Part shown: piece by piece, positions 19,365-28,112 of the stretch
Layout: each line of letters begins with the position of its first letter
Position numbering within the stretch: position 1 is the stretch's first letter
DNA from: Anaerolineae bacterium
Lineage (GTDB): Bacteria > Chloroflexota > Anaerolineae > Aggregatilineales > J027
Reading direction: 5' to 3'
Assembly: GCA_012031655.1 (NCBI GenBank)
Contig: JAAUUD010000004.1
Span: 1 to 35,281 of the forward strand
DNA length: 35,281 nucleotides
Translations under genes and position numbers: made by a program
Notes under the pieces: model-generated
Database searches by the model: none
What the model saw: the letters and a program-made list of their open reading frames with translations, nothing else
Told to the model about the DNA's origin: nothing

Positions 19365-20458
19365 ATGAAGCGAATTTTGGTGATCGAAGACGACCCTGGC
19401 ATCCTGGAAAACATTACAGACCTCCTCACGATTGAAGGTTTTGAAGTGTTTCAGGCTATGGATGGCTTACAGGGCGTGGAAGAAGCGCGGCGCCTCTCGC
19501 CCGATTTGATTCTGTGCGATGTTACCATGCCCGCCATGGATGGCTACGAGGTCCACACCGCCTTGCAACGGGATGAGCAAACCGCGTTCATCCCATTTAT
19601 CTTTCTGACTGCGCACACCGATTACCTGAACTTTCGGGAGGCGATGAACCTGGGTGCGGATGATTTTTTGCACAAACCCTTTGTGGCCGAAGAGTTGCTC
19701 ACTGCGATTCGTACCCGCCTGGAGAAGACCGCCAAAGTTACGCGAGAGGTCCAGCGGCAGATTGACCACCTGCGTAGCCAGATTACGCTGACCCTGCCGC
19801 ACGAATTGCGCACCCCCCTGACGACCATCCTGGGCTATGTGAACATGATGCTCGAAAGCCCGGACGAGATCACGACCGATCAGATGGTGCGCTATTTGAG
19901 GTCTATTGACCGAGGCGCGCGGCGCCTGGCGCGCCTGGTGGAAAACTACCTGCTTTTTGCGCAGCTCGAACTGCTGGACGCAGAGCACCATCGGCAATCG
20001 GTGGCCCTCTTGCAGACCGAAGCCAGCGCCTACATCAAGCGCCTGGCCCGCGAGCGCGCCGAGGAAGCAGGGCGGCTGGCTGATCTGGAATTGCTGGTGG
20101 AGCCAGCCACCGTCCAGATTGATGACGGTAGTTTGCAGAAAATCCTCGATGAACTGGTCGACAACGCCTTTAAGTTCAGCATGGCGGGAACGCCGTACGG
20201 GTGCAGGCCCAGCCTCTGGATGGCTGGTTGCGGGTCCAGATCATGGATGTGGGCCGGGGCATGAAGCCAGAAGAAATCCAGCGTATTGGTGCTTATATGC
20301 AGTTCGAGCGGCGTATTCATGAGCAGCAGGGGGCCGGGCTGGGGCTGGAACTGGCTCGGCGCCTGACGCAGCTCTTTCAGGGGCACTTCCGCATCGAGAG
20401 CGAACCCGGCGTAGGCACCCTGGTTGAAGTGAGAATCCCCTTAGTTAGCATGGGCTAG
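19365..20458 (+). CDS. Response regulator-histidine kinase hybrid, REC domain first (one indel)
   Basis: The receiver domain (about residues 1-120) has the acidic pocket E8-D9-D10, phospho-acceptor Asp 52 (LCDVTMPAMDG) and conserved Lys 104 (HKPF). A dimerisation/phospho-acceptor helix follows with His 146 (PHELRTPLTTILG), then an ATP-binding domain with N box DELVDNAFKFS (262-272), G1 MDVGRGMKPEE and G2 GAGLGLELA. There is no membrane segment, so it is cytoplasmic and probably receives phosphate from, or is controlled by, another kinase. One missing base near 20192-20194 breaks the frame; restoring it joins FSMAGTP to VRVQAQPLDGWL and gives 364 aa. No DNA-binding output domain or partner regulator lies nearby. 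Confidence 0.92.
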
Positions 20459-20521
20459 CTGGGCGCTGGGCCTCACTTTGTGTTATCTTCCTAGTCTGCA
20501 ACCATTGGAGGATTGACCACC

Positions 20522-21042
20522 ATGCAGCGCCTAGATTCTGTTTATCGCCCAACCGCCAACGGGGCCAAACCCAATCCTGGGGTGCTATCGGCGCCCGCAC
20601 CGACCTACGTTCTGGAGCACGAGCGCGGATGAACCGGGTTTTGCTGGCCTGGGGCCTGGGTAGCGTGCTGGTGGGGGTGTTGCTGCGGGGCAAAACACCG
20701 TTCCGGCGGTCCGTGGCAGAGCAGTTTATTGCCTGGGGTGCCATTGATGCAGCGCTGGCCCTGTTTGGCATGCGCCAGAACCAGCACAACCAAGAACGGC
20801 GGGCGCTTGGTGAATACACGCGTGAAGAACACGACCAACAAGCGCGCCGATTGGAAGGCATTTTGTGGATCAACGCCGGGCTGAACGTGCTCTACCTGCT
20901 GGCCGGAGCTTGGCTAACCCGCCGCGAACGCCCAGCACGGCGGGGCATGGGTTGGGGGATCATCCTGCAAGCGCTCTTCCTGTTCTTCTTTGATCCCATC
21001 AATGCAATGATCCTTCGTCAGAAGCGCCATGAGCAAGCTTGA
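20522..21042 (+). CDS. Small four-helix membrane protein, possibly DUF6992-like (one indel)
   Basis: The corrected protein is 173 aa. ATG 20522 has GGAGG at 20507-20511. The first codons (MQRLDSVYRPTANG) are in a different frame from the rest. Adding one base to GGGG (20561-20564) continues as GQTQSWGAIGARTDLRSG and ARARMNRVLLAWGLG. Four hydrophobic segments follow: RVLLAWGLGSVLVGVLL, an amphipathic one around AWGAIDAALALFGM, ILWINAGLNVLYLLAGAWL, and GIILQALFLFFFDPINAMIL. It resembles uncharacterised small membrane proteins; I cannot give a function. It overlaps the downstream hydrolase start by 14 bases, so the two are co-translated. Confidence 0.75.
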
Positions 21043-21850
21043 GTTTTTTACGGATCCCGTTCACGCTGCCTTCACGTTTGGGGAGGGGCAGGTGGGGGCC
21101 TTGCTGGTGCATGGGTTTGGCGGGACCCCAGCCGACATCTGGCAACTGGGCCGCCGCTTAGGCGAGATGGGGTGCACGGCTTATGGCCCCTCGCTGCCTG
21201 GTTTTGCACGCGACATCGCGCGCCTGGAGAAGTGTGGCCGTGAGGACTGGCTGGTAGCGGTGCGAGAGACCTGGCAGCGGGTCCGTGCTGCTCACCCAAC
21301 GACGATCCTCATTGGGTATTCGATGGGTGGGGCGCTAGCCCTGCATGCGGCGGTCGAGCATCCACCGGACCGCCTGGTGTTGCTGGCCCCCTTTACCCGT
21401 CTGCGGGGTCTGCTGGTGCAACTGGTGCCGCTGGCGCGCCACTTCCGCAAAAACTACTATCCCTACGAAAACGCAGACTTCAGCGACCCCAGCCTGCGCC
21501 AGGACCTCGCCACCATTGCCCCTGGCGCCGACCTCGATGACCCGGCGGTGCAGCAAGCACTCCGGCAGCAGGTGCGTATCCCGCTGGATGCTGTTCACGA
21601 GCTTATGCAACTGGGGAAAAACGCACTCCGCCTGGCCCCAGAAGTCCAGGCGCCAACGCTGGTTGTCCAGGGCAAGCAGGACCCAACTGTTAAGGCCGAG
21701 GACACGCGCACCTTGGTTCGGCAGATGCCCGCTGGCACCCTTTACCACGAAATTGATGCCAACCATCACCTGTCCCAGGGGAACGCACCCTACCACCGCC
21801 AGGTGTTCCCGCTGGTGCTGGACTTCCTGGGCGATGTGCTTAAGGATTAA
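21029..21850 (+). CDS. Alpha/beta-hydrolase, carboxylesterase-like
   Basis: This intact 273-aa protein has an alpha/beta-hydrolase fold with oxyanion-hole motif LVHGFGG (26-32), nucleophile Ser 98 in GYSMGG, probable acid Asp 218 (VQGKQDPTV) and catalytic His 246 or 247 (DANHHLSQG). The layout matches short bacterial carboxylesterases and monoacylglycerol-lipase-like enzymes, which cleave acyl esters in the cytoplasm; the exact substrate is unknown. The start overlaps the previous gene's stop by 14 bases. Its 3' end overlaps, on the opposite strand, the last 11 bases of the membrane-protein gene ending at 21840. Confidence 0.9.
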   Translation: MSKLEFFTDPVHAAFTFGEGQVGALLVHGFGGTPADIWQLGRRLGEMGCTAYGPSLPGFARDIARLEKCGREDWLVAVRETWQRVRAAHPTTILIGYSMGGALALHAAVEHPPDRLVLLAPFTRLRGLLVQLVPLARHFRKNYYPYENADFSDPSLRQDLATIAPGADLDDPAVQQALRQQVRIPLDAVHELMQLGKNALRLAPEVQAPTLVVQGKQDPTVKAEDTRTLVRQMPAGTLYHEIDANHHLSQGNAPYHRQVFPLVLDFLGDVLKD

Positions 21851-22286
21851 AAGCCCGCAGCGACATCCACAGCACCAGCGTGCCGCGTGCCGTCCATAGG
21901 GCTGTGCGGACCCAGTTTGTGGCCAGCAGCCCGACGATGGCCTGCGGGTCCTGACCTCGCGTGAGTACATCATGCCGTGGCACCTGCAAAAACAGGGTCG
22001 AGAGCCAGATGGCGGCCAGCAGCACCAGGCCGCCCATCACTTGCCACCAGAACACCGCTGCTGGGCGTTGCAGGAGCAACAACCCCCCGGTGACCGCTTC
22101 TAAAAACATGGGCAGCAGCACGACGGTCGAAGTACGCTGCATATGGGCCAGTTGGTAGCTGGCGAACTCCGCCTGGCCGACCTTGTTAAACAGGGGATAA
22201 TGCACAATCTGCACAAACCAGATGATCCCAACCATAAAAAAGGTGGCAGCAACATGCACCAGCAGGATGAGTACAGGTGCTTGCAT
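21840..22286 (-). CDS. Four-helix integral membrane protein (unknown function)
   Basis: This 148-aa protein has hydrophobic helices at about residues 5-30 (VLILLVHVAATFFMVGIIWF), 53-72, 79-103 and 123-143. His 11, in LVHVAATF, and His 29, in IVHYP, are polar residues in or near helix 1. It resembles small uncharacterised DUF1772-like membrane proteins, but that is a weak guess. It is the last gene of a four-gene operon, beginning 3 bases after the FAD oxidoreductase stop. Confidence 0.75.
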   Translation of the reverse strand: MQAPVLILLVHVAATFFMVGIIWFVQIVHYPLFNKVGQAEFASYQLAHMQRTSTVVLLPMFLEAVTGGLLLLQRPAAVFWWQVMGGLVLLAAIWLSTLFLQVPRHDVLTRGQDPQAIVGLLATNWVRTALWTARGTLVLWMSLRAFNP

Positions 22287-22289
22287 GGG

Positions 22290-23303
22290 CTAGCTCCGTA
22301 ACATTTCAACGAGTTGCTGGGCGGCGGCCAGGCCAGAGAGCGCGGCGCCTTCCACCCGGGGGCCAGCAAAGGCATCTCCCGCGAGCAACAGAGGGGCAGG
22401 GGACCGCAGGGCCAGCGTCCGCGCCGGATAGACCTGTTCGGGCAGGCTATAGCGCCAGAGATGGACTTCGTAAGCCACAATCGGAGCGCCAATGTAGGGC
22501 AGTGCGGCATCAATGAGCAGCTTGCCCACGCGCTGGCGGTCGTCTTCCAGGTGCAAGCGCGAAAAAACTGGCCCACCATGGATGGTTACGCCAGGGGCGT
22601 CTGAGATGCCTTTTTGCTGATTGTCTGATAGCCAGGCGACCGGCTCACCCGAGAGCCAGACACCCCCAGGGGCCGGAATCTGGGCGGGGCGCTCCAGCAG
22701 GGCCAGCACTGCAAAGCAAGGGGCGTAGTCGATCTTCTCCAGGATTAACCGTGCTTCGGGGGGCAGGGCAAAGCTTCCGGCATCCAGCAGGGCCAGGGTT
22801 TGCGGGATGGGAGCCGTGATGACCAACGCCGAAGCTTCGAAGCGCTGGCCGTCTTCGCTGGTCACCTGCCAGCCCTCGGCCAACGGCTCTACCTGCGTGA
22901 CGCGAGTATTCAAGCGGACGTCCAGCCCTTCGGCCAGGTGCTTGAGGATGCTGGTCATGCCATCCCGACCGCGATAGCGTGCCTCGCCCGTTTTCTTGAG
23001 TTCGCCGCTGGGGGTCACAAAACCTTCTGCCCACTTGTGGACCACGCCTTGCGCCTGCCAGGCTGTAATCATGCTGGCAAAGGTGGCATCACGTGCCGTG
23101 AAGTACTGGGCGCCGTGGTCGAAGCGGGCAGCCTGTATTCGCCGGGTGGCCATGCGTCCCCCCACGCCACGCCCCTTATCCAGCACCAGCACACGCCGGC
23201 CCGCCTGGTGTAGGTGGCGGGCTGCAATCAGTCCGCTCATCCCGGCGCCAATGATGAGCACCTGAGGCGCGGAGGAGGAAGGGGGCATGGCGGGTTGAGT
23301 CAT
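22290..23303 (-). CDS. FAD-dependent amine-oxidase/renalase-like oxidoreductase
   Basis: The 337-aa protein starts with an FAD-binding Rossmann fold: IIGAGMSGLIAARHL (17-31), then the acidic ribose-binding end VLDKGRGVGGRMATRR, a GG motif typical of the amine-oxidase/renalase superfamily. AQYFTARD follows, a motif shared with bacterial renalase-like proteins. The C-terminal FAD motif is LLLAGDAFAGPRVEGAALSG. It is likely a cytoplasmic flavoprotein acting on a small or lipid substrate, unknown here. It lies between the SRPBCC-TIGR01777 fusion and a membrane protein in one operon. Confidence 0.88.
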   Translation of the reverse strand: MTQPAMPPSSSAPQVLIIGAGMSGLIAARHLHQAGRRVLVLDKGRGVGGRMATRRIQAARFDHGAQYFTARDATFASMITAWQAQGVVHKWAEGFVTPSGELKKTGEARYRGRDGMTSILKHLAEGLDVRLNTRVTQVEPLAEGWQVTSEDGQRFEASALVITAPIPQTLALLDAGSFALPPEARLILEKIDYAPCFAVLALLERPAQIPAPGGVWLSGEPVAWLSDNQQKGISDAPGVTIHGGPVFSRLHLEDDRQRVGKLLIDAALPYIGAPIVAYEVHLWRYSLPEQVYPARTLALRSPAPLLLAGDAFAGPRVEGAALSGLAAAQQLVEMLRS

Positions 23304-23341
23304 CGGAAAGCCTTTCCAACTAGCGAGTTCGGTTATTTCCT

Positions 23342-24724
23342 CTATTTTACCCGCCCCAGCACGTGTCGCAGGGCTGGTTCCAGTTCCCGATGCCGAAATT
23401 GGTAGCCAGTGGCTTCCAGGTGGTGGGGTAGGGCGCGGGTGCTGGCGAAAAGCAGCTCGTTAGCCAGCTCGCCGTACAGCACGCGCAAGGCCAGGGGCGG
23501 GATGGGGATGAGGGTAGGGCGTGCCAGCACGCGCCCCAGTGTGCGCGTATATTCTTGATTGGTGACCGGAGCCGGAGCTACCACGTTCACAGGCCCGCTG
23601 AGGGCTTCTGTCATCAGGGCATGATAAAAGGCGCCCAGCACATCATCCAGGCTAATCCAGCTCATCCATTGGCGACCATTGCCAAGGGTGCCCCCTGTGC
23701 CCAGTTGAAACGGCAGGAGCATCCGAGCCAGGGCGCCGCCTTGCAGGGCCAGCACGGTCCCCATCCGCAGGTTGACTACACGGATGCCTGCATCGCGGGC
23801 GGGTTGGGTGGCGTCCTCCCAGGCGCGCACCACTTCCGAAACAAAGAGGTCGCCGGGTGGGCTGTCTTCTGTGAGGATTTCTGCATCGCGGTCGCCATAG
23901 TAGCCTACCGCCGAAGCGCTCAGCAGCACGTGTGGGGGTTGTTGGAGCTGGGCCAGGGTTTCGGCCAGGAGGCGTGTGCCCTGGCTACGGCTTTCCAGAA
24001 TGCGTTGCTTTTGGGCTGGCGTCCAGCGCTGGCCGGCGATGTCTTCCCCAGCCAGGTGGATCACCGCGTCCAGTCCTTCCAACTGAGCCGGATCCAGCCG
24101 ACCCTGGGTGGGGTTCCAGGGGGATTTCCCCCGGGCCGGGTTGCTGACGCCGCGCACCAGGCGCAGGACCTCGTGCCCGCTGATCGATAGGAAAGCTGCT
24201 AGCTGGGTGCCAATGAGGCCGCTGGCCCCGGTGATCGCGATCCTGAGCGGGGTTTGGGGATAGCGGCGCTGCGTGTGCAGGTCGTGCAGCGTCACGGCAT
24301 GGCGGTAGGTGAACATGCGGCGCAGTTTGGCGCGGGCAAAGGCACCGCCAAAGGTCTTGCCCAGCACGCCCATGGGCAGGCGATATTCGATGTGGTCAAT
24401 CAGGCGGCTGTGGGTGTCGTCTAGCGGCTCGGTGCGGTGGGTGTGGCGCCAGAAGGCAAAGGGCCCGCGCACCTGCTGATCCTCAAACTGAACCCCGTGC
24501 TGATAGTTCTGGTGGGTGAGCAACCAACGGACCGGCACCGGGCCAATGTTGAGCCGGATGTCCACGCGGGCGCCATCGCGGATGCCGCCGGTATGCTCGA
24601 CAACTTCAACCGGCTCCCAGGGGGGATTAATGCGCAGAAAGGCGCCAGGCCGTTCATGATAATCGAACAGCGCCTGCACCGGAGCGCTGACCTCGACCGA
24701 CGTTTCAAAAATGCTGTTGGCCAT
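23342..24724 (-). CDS. SRPBCC domain fused to TIGR01777 NAD(P)-epimerase
   Basis: This 460-aa fusion has an N-terminal START/SRPBCC lipid-binding-like fold (about 1-150: FETSVEVSAPVQALFDYHER, then INPPWEPVEVVEHTGGIRDG). A TIGR01777/SDR39U1-type epimerase follows (160-460) with the dinucleotide motif ITGASGLIG (164-172), VIHLAGEDIAGQRW and SASAVGYYGDRD. The YYGDR motif and the family-specific W-rich segment are present. Such proteins bind NAD(P) and probably act on lipid or quinone-like molecules, but no reaction has been clearly established for the family. It starts 5 bases after the SDR stop and is followed by the FAD oxidoreductase after 38 bases. Confidence 0.92.
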   Translation of the reverse strand: MANSIFETSVEVSAPVQALFDYHERPGAFLRINPPWEPVEVVEHTGGIRDGARVDIRLNIGPVPVRWLLTHQNYQHGVQFEDQQVRGPFAFWRHTHRTEPLDDTHSRLIDHIEYRLPMGVLGKTFGGAFARAKLRRMFTYRHAVTLHDLHTQRRYPQTPLRIAITGASGLIGTQLAAFLSISGHEVLRLVRGVSNPARGKSPWNPTQGRLDPAQLEGLDAVIHLAGEDIAGQRWTPAQKQRILESRSQGTRLLAETLAQLQQPPHVLLSASAVGYYGDRDAEILTEDSPPGDLFVSEVVRAWEDATQPARDAGIRVVNLRMGTVLALQGGALARMLLPFQLGTGGTLGNGRQWMSWISLDDVLGAFYHALMTEALSGPVNVVAPAPVTNQEYTRTLGRVLARPTLIPIPPLALRVLYGELANELLFASTRALPHHLEATGYQFRHRELEPALRHVLGRVK

Positions 24725-24729
24725 CGGGC

Positions 24730-25482
24730 TTACATCCTGATCTTGGGGCGAACCGTGCCCAGGCCGCCGTCAACGCCGAAGACCTGGCCAGTGACCCAAT
24801 CGTGGGCTGGGTCCAGCAGCCAGGCGATCATCGCGGCCACCGTGGCGGGCTCGCCCAGGCGGTTGAGGGCGTGCATTTGCAGGGAAGCCTTCATCCCGGC
24901 TTCGGTGTTGGTGACGGGTTCCGCCAGGGGGGTCTGTACCAGGCCAGGAGCCACAGCATTCACCCGAATGTTGAAGCTGGCATACGAAGCAGCCGCAGAC
25001 TGGGCCAGGCCAATGACCCCGGCTTTGGCGGCAGAAATGGCTTCGTGGTTGGGAAAGCCCGCCCGGGCCACGCCAGAGGACATCAAAACCACAGCGCCGC
25101 CCTGCTTGCGCATGTGCTTTCCGGCAGCCTTAACAGTCGCAAAAGCCGAGGTTAGGTTCTGGGCCAGGGTGGTGTGCCATTCTTCATCGCGGGTCTGGTG
25201 CGCGGGCTTCAGCAGGATGCTCCCGGCGAGGTTAACCAGCCCATCCACCTGCCCATGCTGTTCCACAGCGGCGGCCACAAAGCGATCTACAGCGCTGATG
25301 TCGGTGGCATCGAGCGCGTGGGCACTGGCGCCAAGTTCTGTGGCCAGCGATTGCAGGGGGTCGGCGCGGCGGGCACCCAGGTGCAGGCGATACCCCTGCT
25401 GGGCAAGGTGTTCAGCCAGGGGGCGGCCAATCCCCCCGGAAGCCCCGATGATAGCGATGACGGGGCGCGGCAAAGTGCTCAT
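24730..25482 (-). CDS. Short-chain dehydrogenase/reductase lacking the catalytic Tyr
   Basis: This intact 250-aa SDR has the cofactor motif GASGGIG (13-19), VNLAGS (83-88) in place of NNAG, a catalytic-position Ser (LMSSG, 133-137) and Lys 153. The YxxxK position reads ISAAK: Ile 149 replaces Tyr, in the context PNHEAISAAKAG. The C-terminal region has the usual NAVAPGLVQTPL and VFGVDGGLG. It either uses other residues, such as the nearby His 146, or is not a dehydrogenase. It is the first gene of the operon, with AGGACAG before ATG 25482. A weak promoter candidate (TTGCAG, 17 bases, GATTAT) lies upstream on the minus strand. Confidence 0.9.
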   Translation of the reverse strand: MSTLPRPVIAIIGASGGIGRPLAEHLAQQGYRLHLGARRADPLQSLATELGASAHALDATDISAVDRFVAAAVEQHGQVDGLVNLAGSILLKPAHQTRDEEWHTTLAQNLTSAFATVKAAGKHMRKQGGAVVLMSSGVARAGFPNHEAISAAKAGVIGLAQSAAASYASFNIRVNAVAPGLVQTPLAEPVTNTEAGMKASLQMHALNRLGEPATVAAMIAWLLDPAHDWVTGQVFGVDGGLGTVRPKIRM

Positions 25483-25729
25483 CGTCTGTCCTGTCTATGT
25501 TTTGTTCAATGCTTATGGGGATAATCGCAAGGTCGGGCCGGGCCTGCAAGGGTCGGGCTCGTTTGCTCATGGAAGCCTAAATTTCACTCCCTGCTGGCCT
25601 TCTGATAGAGCATTTACGCGCTGCCGATGGACTTCTTATGCTGCGCTGATTCTTTTCTGATATCCGCCCTTTATGCTACAGGTAACCCTATGGAACAGCA
25701 ACGATCTCTGTTTGAAGGAGGAACACACC

Positions 25730-26191
25730 ATGACTTTGATGCGTCGGAACCCCTACCGTGAACTGGAGCGCTGGAACCAGGTGGTGGATCGCTTTTTTGC
25801 AGATTTCGCCACCGCCGCCAGCCCGGCCAACTTTGCCGCGCCCGCCGTGGACATCATCCACCACGATGATCATGTTGAAGTGGTCACCAATTTGCCCGGT
25901 GTTGCGCCGGAGAACATCTCCATCGAAGCCAAGGATGGCTACCTGAGCATCTCTGCCAACGTGAACTCGGACGAAACGCGAGAGGATGGGCGCTATACCT
26001 ACCGCGAGCGCTACCAGGGTAGCTACCAGCGGTGGCTGCGAATGCCAGAGACGCTGAACGTAGATCGCGCCGAGGCGTCTTTCGAGAACGGCGTGCTGCG
26101 CCTGAACATCCCGAAGAAGCCAGAAGCCCAGCTGATGCGCATCCCGGTTAATGGCACGCGGGTGCTGGAAAGCGGCAACGGTAACAGCTAG
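25730..26191 (+). CDS. Small heat-shock protein, Hsp20/alpha-crystallin family
   Basis: This 153-aa protein is an ATP-independent holdase. Its alpha-crystallin domain spans about residues 40-140: VDIIHHDDHVEVVTNLPGV, then ENISIEAKDGYLSISA, then the conserved ENGVLRLNIPKK. ATG 25730 is preceded by GAAGGAGG at the right distance, so the longer frame from 25673 is not preferred. The 247-base gap upstream, shared with the divergent SDR operon, shows no CIRCE element and no convincing sigma-70 promoter for hsp20. A strong hairpin follows the gene. Confidence 0.95.
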   Translation: MTLMRRNPYRELERWNQVVDRFFADFATAASPANFAAPAVDIIHHDDHVEVVTNLPGVAPENISIEAKDGYLSISANVNSDETREDGRYTYRERYQGSYQRWLRMPETLNVDRAEASFENGVLRLNIPKKPEAQLMRIPVNGTRVLESGNGNS

Positions 26192-26221
26192 GTCCATAAG
26201 CCTGGCAGGTCCCCACCCCGC

Positions 26222-26250
26222 AACAGGGCAGGTCAAAGACCTGCCCTGTT
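26222..26250. terminator. Bidirectional hairpin between hsp20 and the molybdoenzyme
   Basis: A perfect 13-bp inverted repeat (AACAGGGCAGGTC / GACCTGCCCTGTT) with a 3-base loop sits between two convergent gene ends. T-richness after it is modest on both strands. Confidence 0.75.
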
Positions 26251-26277
26251 TGATTCCCAGCGGAGGACGCTGCCGTG

Positions 26278-28033
26278 TTAGAGCGTTTCGTTGATGGTGT
26301 GGATGCCGGTAGCACCATCTGGCCGGGTGCTGGCGGGGGTTTCGATCTGCGCGGTGCCGTCGCCTTCGAACATGCGCACCTGGAATTCGTGGCGCCCCTC
26401 GGTGAAGGCCCAGTCGTAGCGCCAGATGACCCAACTCCGGTCCGAAAGCGGCGTGCGAATTTGGGCGGGGACCCATTCGCCGCCATCAATGCGAACTTCG
26501 ACCCGCGAAATCCCACGCGCCCCGGCAAAGGCGATGCCGCCAATGGGCACGTATTCGGTTCCGTTTTCTTCGTAGATGCTGTCTACAGCGACGGTATCAA
26601 TCACTGAAGTGGCGCGCACGATGGCTTCGCGGCTCCAACCGCGCTGGACCCAGTAGCCCGCGCGCCATTCGTCAATGAACTCGATTTCCTCGATCCACTT
26701 CGGCTGTTTCATGCCGTAGCGGTCCGGGATGTGGATCCGCAGCGGGAAGCCATGCCGCCGGGGCAGCGGCACATCGTCCCAGGCGTAGGCAAACATCACG
26801 CGCGGGTCTTCGCGCACCAGGTCCAGCGCCACCACTTCGTGGAAGCCATCCCCGGAGGTAATGCGCATGTGGGTGGCTTCGGGACGGGGCTGGACGGTTT
26901 CCAGCAGTTCTTGCGCGCTAAAGCCGGTCCATTGGGTGGTGCTGATGAGGTCCCCGGCGATGCGGTTCGAAATACAGGACATGGTGATAATGGCGTTCAT
27001 TGGCGTGTAATTTTCGCGCAGTTCCGCCAGGGAAAGCGCGACTTCGTTGTCTACCAGGCCCGTTACACGCAGGCGCCAGTCTTCCTCGCTGATGTTTGGC
27101 CCGCCGCCCACGCTGATGTCGATGCGATAATGGTCTTCCAGCGGGGTGTATTCGGGCCGTGTGCCGGGTGCGGGTTCGATGAGCACAGCTTCGTTGCGTA
27201 GCCCGGAGATATCCACATCCCCGCCCACGATTTCTTCTTCGGTAAAGGTCTGGATCACGGCGGCCATGCCCGTGCCAACCAGGGTCAGGACTGCGCTGGT
27301 GCTGCCCAGCTGGATGAGGAATTCGCGCCGCGAAACCGCCGCCACGCTGGCCTGGGTCGCTGCTTCATCCTGGATGCGCTTCTTTTCGACGTGTGCTTGA
27401 ACAGCTTCGCGGATAATCTCCGGCGCGTTTTCCTGCACCTGGGCGCTGGTGTACGGGGGACTCGCCGCACCAGGTGCGCAGCACTGGCGCTAAAGGCTGC
27501 TGGCAAGGGGGCCGGGCGGGCCAGACGGGTGTAGACCCAGCCAACCAGCAGTCCCCAGGCGCCCAGAGATGCAACCGTCCACAGCACCACCAGCCCGCTG
27601 GAGGCTTCCGCAGCGGATTCGATATACAGATGCACCCCGGCCATCAGCCCGCCCAGGATGATCCCCCATTCCAGGGCGACGAGCAAGGCGGTATTGCCAG
27701 CTTGTGCACCGGGCTTCTGGCGGCTCATTAAGGTGAAGAAGAGCGTGCTCGCCACCACCAAGATAACGGCAAAGATCATCACGGCCATGATGCGTTCGGC
27801 GGTTTTGGCGGCGTCATCCAGCGGGCCGAGATCGAGGAAAGTCAGCACATCCACCATTCGGTCAATGCCAAAAGTGATCAGTGCGCCGGGCGTGACTTCA
27901 GCAATCAAGGAGAAAAGTTCGTACGGGAAGAACGACAACCCCGCGACGCTGTTGGCAATGTAGCTTAGCGCCAGAAGGGTAACCCGAGCAGCAGACCGAC
28001 GAGGCCGCCGATTAACCAAGCTTTATTCAACAT
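26278..28033 (-). CDS. Membrane-anchored sulfite-oxidase-type molybdopterin oxidoreductase (two indels)
   Basis: Correcting two missing bases (CCC at 27983-27985 and the G run 27455-27459) gives 585 aa from ATG 28033, which has AAGGTGG upstream. The N-terminal ~190 residues carry about four membrane helices. A charged cytoplasmic stretch follows, then a twin-arginine motif SRREFLIQLG (RR at 236-237) and another hydrophobic segment (~246-264). After that comes an oxidoreductase molybdopterin-binding domain with the probable molybdenum ligand Cys 354 (MSCISNRIAGDLI), LPRRHGFPLRIHIPDRYGMK, and a C-terminal Mo-co dimerisation domain. This layout is known from actinobacterial sulfite-oxidase-like proteins. 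The catalytic domain probably faces outward; the substrate is unknown. No cytochrome partner lies nearby. Confidence 0.9.
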
Positions 28034-28112
28034 ACCCTCCACCTTCTCAATCTGCTTAGCTATGTGTTTTGACCCTAGCAGGGAGATGTTTCTGCAAGGT
28101 TTCTGCCCTGGG

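Noticed and set aside
24437-25660. 407-codon plus-strand open frame opposite the SDR operon
   Set aside because: It is antisense to two well-supported genes and has no recognisable domain.
25483-25729. CIRCE heat-shock operator upstream of hsp20
   Set aside because: No TTAGCACTC/GAGTGCTAA pair or close variant is present.
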